Source of the DNA: Ignavibacteria bacterium
GTDB lineage: Bacteria; Bacteroidota; Ignavibacteria; Tepidaquicellales; OLB5
Assembly (NCBI GenBank): GCA_017303675.1
Contig: JAFLBX010000001.1
Span: 1,685,970-1,749,969 of the forward strand
Direction: 5' to 3'
DNA length: 64,000 bases
Below, in pieces: positions 16,503 to 24,682 of this stretch. The position numbers were made by a program, and so were the translations under genes. Under the pieces are notes generated by a model. The model was not told where the DNA came from and did no database searches. It was given only the letters and a program-made list of their open reading frames with translations. The stretch's first letter is position 1; every line of letters begins with the position of its first letter.

Positions 16503-17885
16503 TTGATAAGAAAAGAACATATATATTTTATCGGTATTGGCGGAATAGGAATGAGCGGCCTGGCTGAGTATTACCTGCGCAACGGCTATGATGTATCAGG
16601 CAGTGATATGACTGAAACTCATATTACTACCAGGCTTATTGGCATGGGAGCCAAAATCTATTACGGGCATAATGCTGTAAATATAACTGATGGTATCGAT
16701 ACTATTGTGTATACTTCTGCTGTTAAAAACGATAATCCTGAAATGATCAAAGCCGAAGAGCTTGGCCTTCGCAGGGTAAGGCGTGCAGAAATGCTTGGTG
16801 AAATAGTAAATGAAAAATACCTGATTGCAGTTTCAGGAACACACGGAAAGACCACAACTACTGCAATGATAGGAAAGCTTCTTGTTGATGCAGGGCTTGA
16901 CCCGCTGATATTTGTCGGCGGCAATGTTCAGTTATTTGATGGCGGCGCTTCACGGTTCGGTTCAGGCAAATACGCAGTTGTTGAAGCTGATGAATATGAC
17001 AGGTCATTCCTTGCATTAAGGCCTGATATAGCAATTGTAACCAATATTGATGCAGACCACCTGGATATTTATAAAGACCTGGAAGATATTAAAGATACAT
17101 TCAGGCAGTTTTGCGACCGCTCTAAATACGGAGCATATATGATCTATTGCGGTGATGATGAAAATATAAAAAGCTTTATGAATTCCATAAACCGCGAAAA
17201 AATATCGTACGGTTATGATGACAAAAATTATCTAAAGATAAGGGATTATAAAGCTGAAAATAATGTGCTTAATTTCAATATCCTTAACTCAACTGTTTCA
17301 TATGATGATGTTAAGCTAAATATGATAGGAAGCCACAATGCGCTTAATTCAACAGCATGTTTTGCGGTTTCAAAGGTACTTGAAATACCGTTTGATACAT
17401 TCAAAACCAGCATAAAGGATTTCAGAACTGTTGACAGAAGGCTTCAGTTGAAATATGACAGCAACCGGATAATGGTATATGATGATTATTCCCATCATCC
17501 GGTCGAAGTATCAGCAAGCCTTAAAGGATTAAAAGAAATGAACCCGGGCAGGCTGATAACTGTATTTCAGCCGCACCTGTTCACACGTACACGGGATTTT
17601 TACAGGGAATTCGCAAAATCATTGGCAATATCAGATGAAGTTATTTTGATGGATATTTATCCGGCCCGTGAAAAACCAATTGAAGGTATCACTAGTGAGC
17701 TGATACTGAATGAGGCTTTAAAGCGCAACAGCAATATGAAGTTAATAAAAGATAGAAATGATATTCTGTCATTGCTGCTGCACGATATAAGACCAGGCGA
17801 TAAGATAGTTTTCCAGGGAGCCGGTGATGTTACAAATCTGTGCAGTGAATTTGTTAATATTTTACAATCACACAACAAAAATTGA
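16503..17885 (+). CDS. murC: UDP-MurNAc:L-alanine ligase MurC
   Basis: Attaches L-alanine to UDP-MurNAc, the first stem-peptide step. 460 residues with N-terminal F-I-G-I-G-G-I-G-M-S-G (9-19), P-loop S-G-T-H-G-K-T-T (111-118), E-A-D-E-Y-D-R-S-F, and D-D-Y-S-H-H-P-V-E in the C-terminal third. G-T-H-G-K-T is specific to MurC among Mur ligases. The TTG start is right before the glycine-rich loop, with no alternative ATG. It overlaps murB by 4 bases. Confidence 0.95.
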   Translation: MIRKEHIYFIGIGGIGMSGLAEYYLRNGYDVSGSDMTETHITTRLIGMGAKIYYGHNAVNITDGIDTIVYTSAVKNDNPEMIKAEELGLRRVRRAEMLGEIVNEKYLIAVSGTHGKTTTTAMIGKLLVDAGLDPLIFVGGNVQLFDGGASRFGSGKYAVVEADEYDRSFLALRPDIAIVTNIDADHLDIYKDLEDIKDTFRQFCDRSKYGAYMIYCGDDENIKSFMNSINREKISYGYDDKNYLKIRDYKAENNVLNFNILNSTVSYDDVKLNMIGSHNALNSTACFAVSKVLEIPFDTFKTSIKDFRTVDRRLQLKYDSNRIMVYDDYSHHPVEVSASLKGLKEMNPGRLITVFQPHLFTRTRDFYREFAKSLAISDEVILMDIYPAREKPIEGITSELILNEALKRNSNMKLIKDRNDILSLLLHDIRPGDKIVFQGAGDVTNLCSEFVNILQSHNKN

Positions 17886-18787
17886 TATCAATTTCTGAAA
17901 TACAGAAAGTTTTTAAGGGGAAGATAACTCTGAATGAGCCGCTGGCTCAGTATACTACTTTCCGTATTGGCGGTGAAGCAGACTATTTTGTTGAGCCATT
18001 GGATGTTGATGACGTTATAAATATTATTAAGTATGCTGATGAGCATGAAATCCCGTATTATGTTATGGGTAACGGCAGCAATATACTTATCAGTGATGAA
18101 GGTATCAGGGGAATTGTAATTAATCTTGAAACCGCATTCAATTACCTGAAGCATGAGAACAATTTGATAATTAGCGGAGCCGGGGTAAAGATAGCAAGGT
18201 TCGTGGATTTCTGCATTCAGAACGATTATGCCGGTGTTGAAATGCTTGCAGGAATTCCGGCTACTGTTGGCGGAGCCCTGGTTATGAATGCCGGTGCTTA
18301 CGGCGGTGAAACAGCAGATAATGTTAATGAGGTGAAGGTTATTAAGAACGGGAAGGTAAAAGTTCTTTCAAAAGAAGAATGCGGATTCAGGTACAGGAAC
18401 TCAGCTCTTAAAAATACCGTGGTACTTGAAGCTTCCTTCAGGCTTAAGCCGGGGAACAAAGAAGAGATATCCGCAAAAAGAAAAGAGCTTATCATTCACC
18501 GTAACCAGGCGCAGCCTGTTGAAATACCGAATGCAGGATGTGTTTTTAAAAACCCGAAGGATAATAAAGCAGCGATGCTGATAGATCAATGTGGATTAAA
18601 GGGCACAAAATCAGGCGGCGCAATGGTATCAACCAAACATGCTAATTTTATAGTGAACTACGATAAAGCTACAGCACATGACGTAATTGAGCTTGTCAAA
18701 ATTATCAGGCAAACAGTCCGCGAAAAAACCGGTATAGAGCTTGAAATGGAAGTAAAGCTAATTGGTTTTGAGGAGGTTACCATATGA
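17882..18787 (+). CDS. murB: UDP-N-acetylenolpyruvoylglucosamine reductase MurB
   Basis: FAD-dependent reductase producing UDP-MurNAc. 301 residues; FAD-binding motifs T-T-F-R-I-G-G-E-A (25-33), G-N-G-S-N-I-L-I (63-70), G-I-P-A-T-V-G-G (124-131) and N-A-G-A-Y-G-G-E. The general-acid position (Ser229 in E. coli, within G-S-x-F-K-N-P) is Cys220 here: N-A-G-C-V-F-K-N-P. The product lacks the extra loop region of E. coli type I enzymes and is near type II length. TTG start overlaps the murC stop (TTGA), and the stop overlaps the ftsQ ATG. Confidence 0.93.
   Translation: MISISEIQKVFKGKITLNEPLAQYTTFRIGGEADYFVEPLDVDDVINIIKYADEHEIPYYVMGNGSNILISDEGIRGIVINLETAFNYLKHENNLIISGAGVKIARFVDFCIQNDYAGVEMLAGIPATVGGALVMNAGAYGGETADNVNEVKVIKNGKVKVLSKEECGFRYRNSALKNTVVLEASFRLKPGNKEEISAKRKELIIHRNQAQPVEIPNAGCVFKNPKDNKAAMLIDQCGLKGTKSGGAMVSTKHANFIVNYDKATAHDVIELVKIIRQTVREKTGIELEMEVKLIGFEEVTI
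18771..18776 (+). promoter_or_regulatory. Perfect Shine-Dalgarno for ftsQ
   Basis: AGGAGG followed by 7 bases and the ftsQ ATG at 18784, all inside the last codons of murB. It stands out because most genes in the window lack such a site. Confidence 0.6.
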
Positions 18788-19611
18788 AGAACTGGAAAAT
18801 TACTATTTTATTTACCATCGTAATTTTATTCACATTCACAAGCATAGTACTTTCAGGGTTATGGAAAGATAAATCAACAATAAGATCAGTCGAGCTTAAG
18901 GGTAATATAACTCTTTCCAAAGAAGAGCTGTTCGAGTTTGCCCGGATGAATGATTCAATGATATGTTCAAATTCCTTAACGCTTGAAATGATAGAATCAA
19001 GGATATCCAAACATCCGAATATCAAAAAAGCAGTAGTTTCAAAGGAAGGTGCAACGGTACAGATTGAAATATCTGAAAAGAACCCGTTTGCTGCTGCTAC
19101 AAACGGTAAGGACCTTTTCCTGATAGATGAACAGCTTTCTGTTTATTCAATAAAAAAGGAGCATGCAAATATCGATCTTCCGGTAATTAGCGGACTTTCA
19201 GATAAGATTTCGCCGGGAACATACGGAAACGATGATATAAATCTTCTTAAAATTGCTCAATATATAATCAGCCAGTCAATAAAGCTGAATAAAAGCCTGT
19301 TCAATTATATTTCAGAAATAAATTTTTCTGAAAGCGGAATTACACTTGTAACAAGTGATGATGCGACACCTGTTTATTTTATAGATTTTTCAACATCGCT
19401 CAGCAGGGAAAGTAACACGGCAAAGGATATCAATATGACAAGGGATATTAATAATACCGGACTCAGAAGGGCAATTGACAGGAAGCTGGTTCAGCTGAAC
19501 GGATTTTTAAAACAGGTAAGAGTTTACAGAACCATGAATTCATTTAAATATATTGACCTGCGCTTTAGTGACCTGGTGATAGTAAAAAATAATAATACAC
19601 CGGCGGAATGA
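18784..19611 (+). CDS. ftsQ: Cell division protein FtsQ (POTRA domain)
   Basis: Bitopic divisome protein linking FtsL/FtsB to FtsA and FtsW/FtsI. 275 residues: short basic cytoplasmic tail (M-K-N-W-K), one membrane helix at about 6-27, then a POTRA domain (about 32-100: I-R-S-V-E-L-K-G-N through I-E-I-S-E-K-N-P-F-A) and the FtsQ beta domain. Identification rests on the POTRA pattern and position between murB and ftsA. ATG start overlaps the murB stop (ATGA) behind a perfect AGGAGG. Confidence 0.9.
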   Translation: MKNWKITILFTIVILFTFTSIVLSGLWKDKSTIRSVELKGNITLSKEELFEFARMNDSMICSNSLTLEMIESRISKHPNIKKAVVSKEGATVQIEISEKNPFAAATNGKDLFLIDEQLSVYSIKKEHANIDLPVISGLSDKISPGTYGNDDINLLKIAQYIISQSIKLNKSLFNYISEINFSESGITLVTSDDATPVYFIDFSTSLSRESNTAKDINMTRDINNTGLRRAIDRKLVQLNGFLKQVRVYRTMNSFKYIDLRFSDLVIVKNNNTPAE

Positions 19612-19665
19612 TAAGGTTTTAATATAGTTAAAAGGGGAAAAATTAGAGAAAAATTAACCAATAAA

Positions 19666-20925
19666 ATGGCGAAGAAAAAATCTGAAGAAAATATAATAGT
19701 TGGTTTGGATGTTGGCACAACAAAGATCTGTACAATAGTTGCGCAGGTTAGAGATGACGGCAGGCTTAATATCCTTGGTGTAGGTAAAGCGCCTTCAACC
19801 GGGCTTTCAAGGGGTATGGTGGTAAACCCGGGTAAAACACTGGAATCAATAAAAGCATCAGTTCGCGAAGCAGAAGAGCGCTCAGGTTACGATATAAAAT
19901 CAGTAACAGTTGGTATTGCAGGCCCGCATATACGCTGCATTCAGTCAGAAGGAATTGTTGCTATTTCACATCCTGACAGGATAATTACTGAAGATGATAT
20001 CGAAAGGCTGTATGAATCTGCCAAAAGCCTGAAGCTGAGTAAAGATGAAAAGATCATTGATGTAATCCCGCAGGAATTCATTATCGACAGCAAAGACGGA
20101 ATTTTCGACCTGCCGATAGGCATGTTTGGCCTGAGGATGGAAGCAAAGGTCAATATATTGACAGGGCTGGTATCGCAGATAGATGATCTTTCAAACTGCG
20201 TTCAGAGCTGCGGTGTGGATATTGATGATATTGTCCTCGAGCCGCTTGCATCATCTTACGCTGTGCTAAATGAATCTGAAAAAAAAGTTGGTGTTGCAAT
20301 GATAGATATCGGCGGCGGAACCACCGATATAGCAGTATTTAAAAAAGGGGTTATTAAACATACTGCAGGTATTGGTATAGCCGGAAGCCAGGTTACAAAT
20401 GATATCAGCGAAACTCTCGGAATAGATGAAAAGGAAGCAGAGCGCATAAAGAAAGAATTCGGTTATGCTATGGTAAGCGAAATTATCAATGATGATATAG
20501 TAACTATCCAGGGAATAAAAGGCAGAAAACCTTTAAGGATAGAAAAAAGTATCATCTCAAGGATTATCCAGGCAAGGATGGAAGAGCTTTTTGTGCTTGC
20601 AGGACAGGAAATAAAACGCTCGGGTATCGAAAGCTACCTGCCGGCAGGACTTGTCATTACCGGCGGCGGCTCACTGCTTAGGGGAACAAGAGAGCTGGCT
20701 ATTCAGGTGCTGGGCACTGAAGTAAACCTGGGTGTGCCTATGGATATCGGCGGGGGACTGATAAAGGAAGTTGAAAGCCCGATCTATGCAACAGGAATCG
20801 GACTTATCCTTCACAGGATGAAATATATCAGCCAGAAGAAAAGCGCCCGTTCATTAAAAGGCAAAAAACATCCGGGGCTGAAGAACATGTTCGAAAGAAT
20901 AAAACACTGGTTCGATGAATTGTAA
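19666..20925 (+). CDS. ftsA: Cell division protein FtsA
   Basis: Actin-like ATPase that tethers FtsZ to the membrane. 419 residues with phosphate-1 motif I-V-G-L-D-V-G-T-T-K-I-C (11-22), phosphate-2 D-I-G-G-G-T-T-D (214-221), and the adenosine motif region L-V-I-T-G-G-G-S-L-L-R-G. The C-terminus M-F-E-R-I-K-H-W-F-D-E-L is the amphipathic membrane-targeting helix. ATG start; 54 bases after ftsQ and 93 before ftsZ. Confidence 0.95.
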   Translation: MAKKKSEENIIVGLDVGTTKICTIVAQVRDDGRLNILGVGKAPSTGLSRGMVVNPGKTLESIKASVREAEERSGYDIKSVTVGIAGPHIRCIQSEGIVAISHPDRIITEDDIERLYESAKSLKLSKDEKIIDVIPQEFIIDSKDGIFDLPIGMFGLRMEAKVNILTGLVSQIDDLSNCVQSCGVDIDDIVLEPLASSYAVLNESEKKVGVAMIDIGGGTTDIAVFKKGVIKHTAGIGIAGSQVTNDISETLGIDEKEAERIKKEFGYAMVSEIINDDIVTIQGIKGRKPLRIEKSIISRIIQARMEELFVLAGQEIKRSGIESYLPAGLVITGGGSLLRGTRELAIQVLGTEVNLGVPMDIGGGLIKEVESPIYATGIGLILHRMKYISQKKSARSLKGKKHPGLKNMFERIKHWFDEL

Positions 20926-21018
20926 TTCATTCTAAGTTTTATAAATAAGAAGAAAATAATATTAATAAATAATTAAACTTAATTCCTTTCTAGGGGAAAG
21001 AGAAGGAGAAAAACTAAA

Positions 21019-22269
21019 ATGGCAATTTCACTTGTTACTGATGCAACTTACGGAGCAAAGATCAAGGTTATTGGTGTGGGCGGCGCAGGCGGCAATGCTA
21101 TCAACAACATGATAGAAAAAGGGCTGGACAGCGTTGATTTTATTGCATTGAATACTGATATACAGGATCTTGAACGCAGCAAAGCTGATATAAAGATCCA
21201 GATAGGCAGGAACACAACATTGGGTCTTGGAGCTGGTATGGATGAGACCAAGGGAGCCAAAGCGGTTGAAGAAAGCCGTGAAGAAATTGAGCAGGTTGTA
21301 AGAGGCTGCGATATGGTGTTCATAACAGCAGGTATGGGCGGCGGTACAGGTACCGGCGGCGGACCCGCTGTTGCAAGAATTGCAAAAGCTACCGGCGCGC
21401 TTGTAGTTGGTATAGTTACCAAACCTTTTGATTTTGAAGGTGATGACAGGCTCAGAATTGCAGAAGAAGGATTAAAAAGATTCAAGCAGGAAGTTGATTC
21501 CTGCATTGTTATTCCCAACGAAAGACTGCTCACAGTTTTCGGAGAAGAAGTTACACTTGAAAACAGCTTTAAAAAAGTTGATGATGTGCTCTATAATGCT
21601 ACAAGGGGCATAAGTGATATTATCACCAAAAAAGGTAAAGTTAATGTTGATTTTGCTGATGTAAAGACAATAATGCGTGATATGGGTGATGCGCTTATGG
21701 GTATTGGCTATGCAAAAGGCGAAAATAAAGCGCTTCGCGCAACACAGGAAGCGATCGATAACCCGCTGCTTGAAGGTGTATCAATAGCAGGTTCAAGATC
21801 AATTCTGCTTAATATCATTGCTGATCCCAACTTCAAGATATCTGATCTTAAGAGCATGACCGAGCTTATTAAACAGGCTGCAGGCTGCAATTACGGTAAG
21901 CTTATCTGGGGTGTTGTTTCTGATGAAAGGCTTGAAGATGAAGTTATTGTGACAATAATTGCAACCGGCTTTACCGTGGCTCAGGCAAAACAATCAAACA
22001 CATACCCTGAAAAAGAGGAAGTAAAAACAAAGAACCTTCTGCTTAACACATCAGAAGATAATGTTGTAAAAATACCTAGCACTCAGCAGGAACTGCAGGG
22101 ACTGGATATTCCAACTATCCGCCGCAAAGACCTGTTAAGCGCTGAAGACCTTAAAAAGATCCGTACAAGGAATGAAGAAATGGATATCGAAGATTTCGAT
22201 TTCAATTCCGATGATTTCAAAATTTCAAATGACGATAAACCTGCTTTTTTAAGAAGGCAGATGGATTAA
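21019..22269 (+). CDS. ftsZ: Cell division protein FtsZ
   Basis: Tubulin-like GTPase forming the Z ring. 416 residues; tubulin signature G-G-G-T-G-T-G-G-G-P (107-116), N-terminal G-V-G-G-A-G-G-N-A (19-27), and the T7-loop region N-V-D-F-A-D-V. The linker is short and acidic, and the extreme C-terminus K-P-A-F-L-R-R-Q-M-D (407-416) matches the conserved peptide bound by FtsA. A second, similar segment L-D-I-P-T-I-R-R-K (362-370) lies upstream of it. ATG preceded by AAGGAG (21003-21008) at 10 bases, a usable Shine-Dalgarno. It ends the dcw cluster; a candidate structured RNA follows. Confidence 0.97.
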   Translation: MAISLVTDATYGAKIKVIGVGGAGGNAINNMIEKGLDSVDFIALNTDIQDLERSKADIKIQIGRNTTLGLGAGMDETKGAKAVEESREEIEQVVRGCDMVFITAGMGGGTGTGGGPAVARIAKATGALVVGIVTKPFDFEGDDRLRIAEEGLKRFKQEVDSCIVIPNERLLTVFGEEVTLENSFKKVDDVLYNATRGISDIITKKGKVNVDFADVKTIMRDMGDALMGIGYAKGENKALRATQEAIDNPLLEGVSIAGSRSILLNIIADPNFKISDLKSMTELIKQAAGCNYGKLIWGVVSDERLEDEVIVTIIATGFTVAQAKQSNTYPEKEEVKTKNLLLNTSEDNVVKIPSTQQELQGLDIPTIRRKDLLSAEDLKKIRTRNEEMDIEDFDFNSDDFKISNDDKPAFLRRQMD

Positions 22270-22296
22270 GATTTTATTATAATAAATAATTAAAAA

Positions 22297-22440
22297 GTAC
22301 TGTCCCGCTATGGATAAATGTGGTAAACGCTTAGTATAAGGGTTGACGTCACGAGGCTGACCTCGAGAGGAAGGTATCTTAGTTGTGCTCTGCCTTCAAT
22401 ACGGTTGCGGTCTGCTTCGTACCTGTGTATGCCGGGACCT
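22297..22440 (+). ncRNA. Candidate structured RNA after ftsZ, 6S-like fold, unassigned
   Basis: The 270 bases between ftsZ and the convergent WD40 gene fold into one long interrupted hairpin. Closing stem GTCCCG (22302-22307) with CGGGAC (22433-22438); next GGTA (22322-22325) with TACC (22420-22423); then a large asymmetric internal loop; inner stem GTATAAGG (22334-22341) with CCTT-CA-ATAC (22393-22402, two-base bulge); and an apical CGAGG-CTGA-CCTCG hairpin (22352-22365). Closing stem, central bubble and terminal loop resemble 6S RNA architecture, but I cannot confirm family membership from primary sequence, and the 5' and 3' ends are estimates. It lacks SRP and RNase P core motifs. A strong terminator follows at 22506. 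It may be processed from the ftsZ transcript, as no TAnnTTTG promoter is seen. Confidence 0.45.
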
Positions 22441-22505
22441 TCATACTGTTTATTACAAGATTTCTACCTCATCTTTTCCCCGAAAAAAGCCTCCTCCATT
22501 AACCC

Positions 22506-22541
22506 GAAGGGTCCTGACCAAACAGGACCCTTCATTTTTTT
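22506..22541 (+). terminator. Rho-independent terminator of the dcw/structured RNA transcript
   Basis: GAAGGGTCCTG (22506-22516) and CAGGACCCTTC (22523-22533) form a perfect 11-bp stem with a 6-base loop, followed by A and a T run from 22535. The T run overlaps the last codon of the convergent WD40 gene. There is no T run on the other strand, so it serves the plus strand. Confidence 0.85.
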
Positions 22542-23589
22542 AGGGAAGAATAGATGTTGTTTCCCACAAAAGAATTTTTTCACCGGAGCCGCCTGCTGCG
22601 AGATATTTGCCGTCAGGCGAAAATTTTACGGTGATAATTTCACTGCCGGGAAGTGTTAAAGTTTTCAGCAGCGCAGATGTTTTTACATCCCAAATCCTAA
22701 TGGTCTCATCATTGCTTGCCGTTGCCAGGTATTTGCTCTCAGGTGAAAATGCTGCTGAATTTACATTTCCGCTGTGGCCTTTCAGTGTAACAATTGAGCC
22801 GCCTGAGCTTACATTCCACAACTTCGCGGTTTCATCCTTGCTTGTACTTGCAAGGTAATTACCGTCGGGTGAAAATGTTACAAACATAACCCTTGAAGAA
22901 TGTCCCTTATATGAAGGCGCGAACTGTTTGTTATCGAAGCTGTAAATGGCGATATTCTTCCCCATGCTGCCTGCTGCAATGTAAGCTGAATTGCTGCTGA
23001 ATGAACAATTGAAGGAGTTGTACCTGTATGTTTCAAATAAATTACTGCCAAAAAGCTCGCCATCAGGATCGTTTGGAATGCTGAGCCTTAGGGTTTTTGT
23101 CTTTTCAAATTTTCCTGTCTCGTGAATATCAACTATAAAGTTCAGCCTGATGCCTTTATCCTGTTCCTTTTCGGTCGGTTCCCTGGTATATGCTATTGCA
23201 AGCATTTTACCATCCGGTGAAAATTCCGCATAATATACATTATCTTTCTTGCTGAAGGTCTTTAAGATCTCTTTTGAAGACGCGCGCAATACTGTAACAT
23301 CACCATCATACGAAGTAAATACAGCCATATCAAGTGATGCAGGGGAATAATTTATTGATGTCACATTGCTTCCGGTTTCGAGTGTATGTGTTTTCTGCCC
23401 GGAAGAGATATCCCAGAAGAACAGATTGCCTTTTTCATCTGAGCCGGCCAATGTTTTTGAATCAGGCGAAAACGCTGCGGAATTAACATTCCCTTTAAAC
23501 CCTGTAAATTCAACCGGGTTCTGCGCAAAAACAGAGATCTGTATTAACAGTAATAAAATTAAAAATCTCATATTTAAATTAAATTTCAT
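22540..23589 (-). CDS. Secreted WD40-repeat protein
   Basis: A 349-residue exported protein with a signal peptide (about 1-22; hydrophobic L-I-L-L-L-L-I-Q ending F-A-Q) and a beta-propeller of WD40 repeats. Repeats are recognisable by F-S-P-D/E-x-K-x-L-A followed by x-x-W-D/N: for example near 38-60, 125-135, 235-265, 275-305 and 318-345. One blade near 130-200 carries an insertion (I-A-Y-T-R-E-P-T-E-K-E-Q-D-K). Such propellers are protein interaction platforms; no partner is evident. A second possible start is Met7. It converges on the dcw cluster. No operon partner on its strand. Confidence 0.8.
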   Translation of the reverse strand: MKFNLNMRFLILLLLIQISVFAQNPVEFTGFKGNVNSAAFSPDSKTLAGSDEKGNLFFWDISSGQKTHTLETGSNVTSINYSPASLDMAVFTSYDGDVTVLRASSKEILKTFSKKDNVYYAEFSPDGKMLAIAYTREPTEKEQDKGIRLNFIVDIHETGKFEKTKTLRLSIPNDPDGELFGSNLFETYRYNSFNCSFSSNSAYIAAGSMGKNIAIYSFDNKQFAPSYKGHSSRVMFVTFSPDGNYLASTSKDETAKLWNVSSGGSIVTLKGHSGNVNSAAFSPESKYLATASNDETIRIWDVKTSALLKTLTLPGSEIITVKFSPDGKYLAAGGSGEKILLWETTSILP

Positions 23590-23658
23590 GGTTTATACTA
23601 TATAAATTAACATAAATCGGCTGAAAATAGTTTTAATTATAGGGGATTGTTTATACAT

Positions 23659-23687
23659 AAAAAAAAAAGGGCTTACAATGTAAGCCC
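23659..23687 (-). terminator. Rho-independent terminator of the 23757-24500 gene
   Basis: On the minus strand GGGCTTAC, loop ATT, GTAAGCCC (plus 23669-23687) is followed by ten T residues (plus A run 23659-23668). A perfect 8-bp stem with T tract, located 70 bases after the stop of the upstream gene. Confidence 0.85.
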
Positions 23688-23756
23688 CGGTTCATCTGCT
23701 AATTAGTAGGGAATACTATCAGCTTTTGCTGGTATAGCAGAAAAATTTTAGTTCAA

Positions 23757-24500
23757 TTACTTTTGATACATATATGTGTATGTTGTAACGTAATGGTCTT
23801 TACCTACATAACAATCAACAATCAGCTGGCACATATTAGTTGCATCAAATAACATATTTGGCGCGTAGAAAAAACCTTTTTTAACTTCGTTGGCATATTG
23901 CTTATTATCTTTGTTAAGCTTCAATATTTCTACTGAATTTGCTTCAGGTGTTTTATAATCACTGCCAACTCTTCCAAAGAACATTTTAATACCTGTGTTA
24001 ATATTTGCTGTGGTGCTGTAATCTACATTCGTATAAACCGCTTCGAGATTCAGGTATGCCCCCGGCTGCATATTTTTAGGGGGGTCCTGCCATTTAAACC
24101 CTGATTCCACCGTATGAATAATATCCAGCATATCCTTCCATGAGCTTGTTCCTAATACCTGCTGATCGTTCGCTTTCCACTTGGTAATGTTAATCCCGTT
24201 AAAAGATTTTGCTTCTACTCCTGTTAAAACCCAGTTACCGCCTTCAAGCTCTTCCTGTATGAATTTTACAGGTTCTTCAATTTCTGTTGTCTTTTTTTCT
24301 TCACCCTGTTTTTTATCTTTGCTGCCTTCAACAGGCTGAGTTTCTTCAAGGATAATTACATTCGTTCCGTTATCTTCTGATGTACTTATCGTTTCATTAT
24401 TCACCGATACATTTTGCGCATTCAGCTGCATCGTTAAAACAAAAGTCATAACTAAAAGTAAAGGGATTTTCAGAAATATATTTTTATTCGACTTTTTCAT
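23757..24500 (-). CDS. Secreted protein of unknown function
   Basis: A 247-residue protein with a clear signal peptide (K-K-S-N-K-N then a hydrophobic core about 9-25, cleavage near L-N-A-Q). After it comes an acidic, Glu/Lys/Thr-rich linker (about 30-80) and then a globular part with several W and F residues (W-V-L-T-G-V-E-A, W-K-D-M-L-D-I-I-H, G-F-K-W-Q-D-P-P). I do not recognise a domain. There is no lipobox and no T9SS tail. It is transcribed alone, with its own terminator, divergently from the Ig-like lipoprotein gene. Confidence 0.65.
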   Translation of the reverse strand: MKKSNKNIFLKIPLLLVMTFVLTMQLNAQNVSVNNETISTSEDNGTNVIILEETQPVEGSKDKKQGEEKKTTEIEEPVKFIQEELEGGNWVLTGVEAKSFNGINITKWKANDQQVLGTSSWKDMLDIIHTVESGFKWQDPPKNMQPGAYLNLEAVYTNVDYSTTANINTGIKMFFGRVGSDYKTPEANSVEILKLNKDNKQYANEVKKGFFYAPNMLFDATNMCQLIVDCYVGKDHYVTTYTYMYQK

Positions 24501-24670
24501 ATAACCAAAAATGTATAACGTAAAAACGGTAGCATTACTAATGATATTTTATCCGTATATCGCTTTCATTGCTACTACAAATATGGTATCTTGATTAGGG
24601 ATATCCAATACACTCTATACGTGATATTCCGCGAATGAGATTGTATTTACTATTAATTTTAAATTTTTGC

Positions 24671-24678
24671 TATATTTG
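24671..24678 (+). promoter_or_regulatory. -7-like element just before the 24683 gene
   Basis: TATATTTG matches TAnnTTTG exactly and ends 4 bases before the TTG start codon at 24683. If used, transcription would start at or next to the start codon, i.e. a near-leaderless mRNA. No TTG lies at the usual -33 distance, so support is weak. Confidence 0.3.
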
Positions 24679-24682
24679 TTAA

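Noticed and set aside
22405-22659. Plus-strand 84-residue frame over the structured RNA and the end of the WD40 gene
   Set aside because: It crosses a strong terminator, overlaps a convergent real gene and has a Cys/Pro-rich composition unlike real proteins here.
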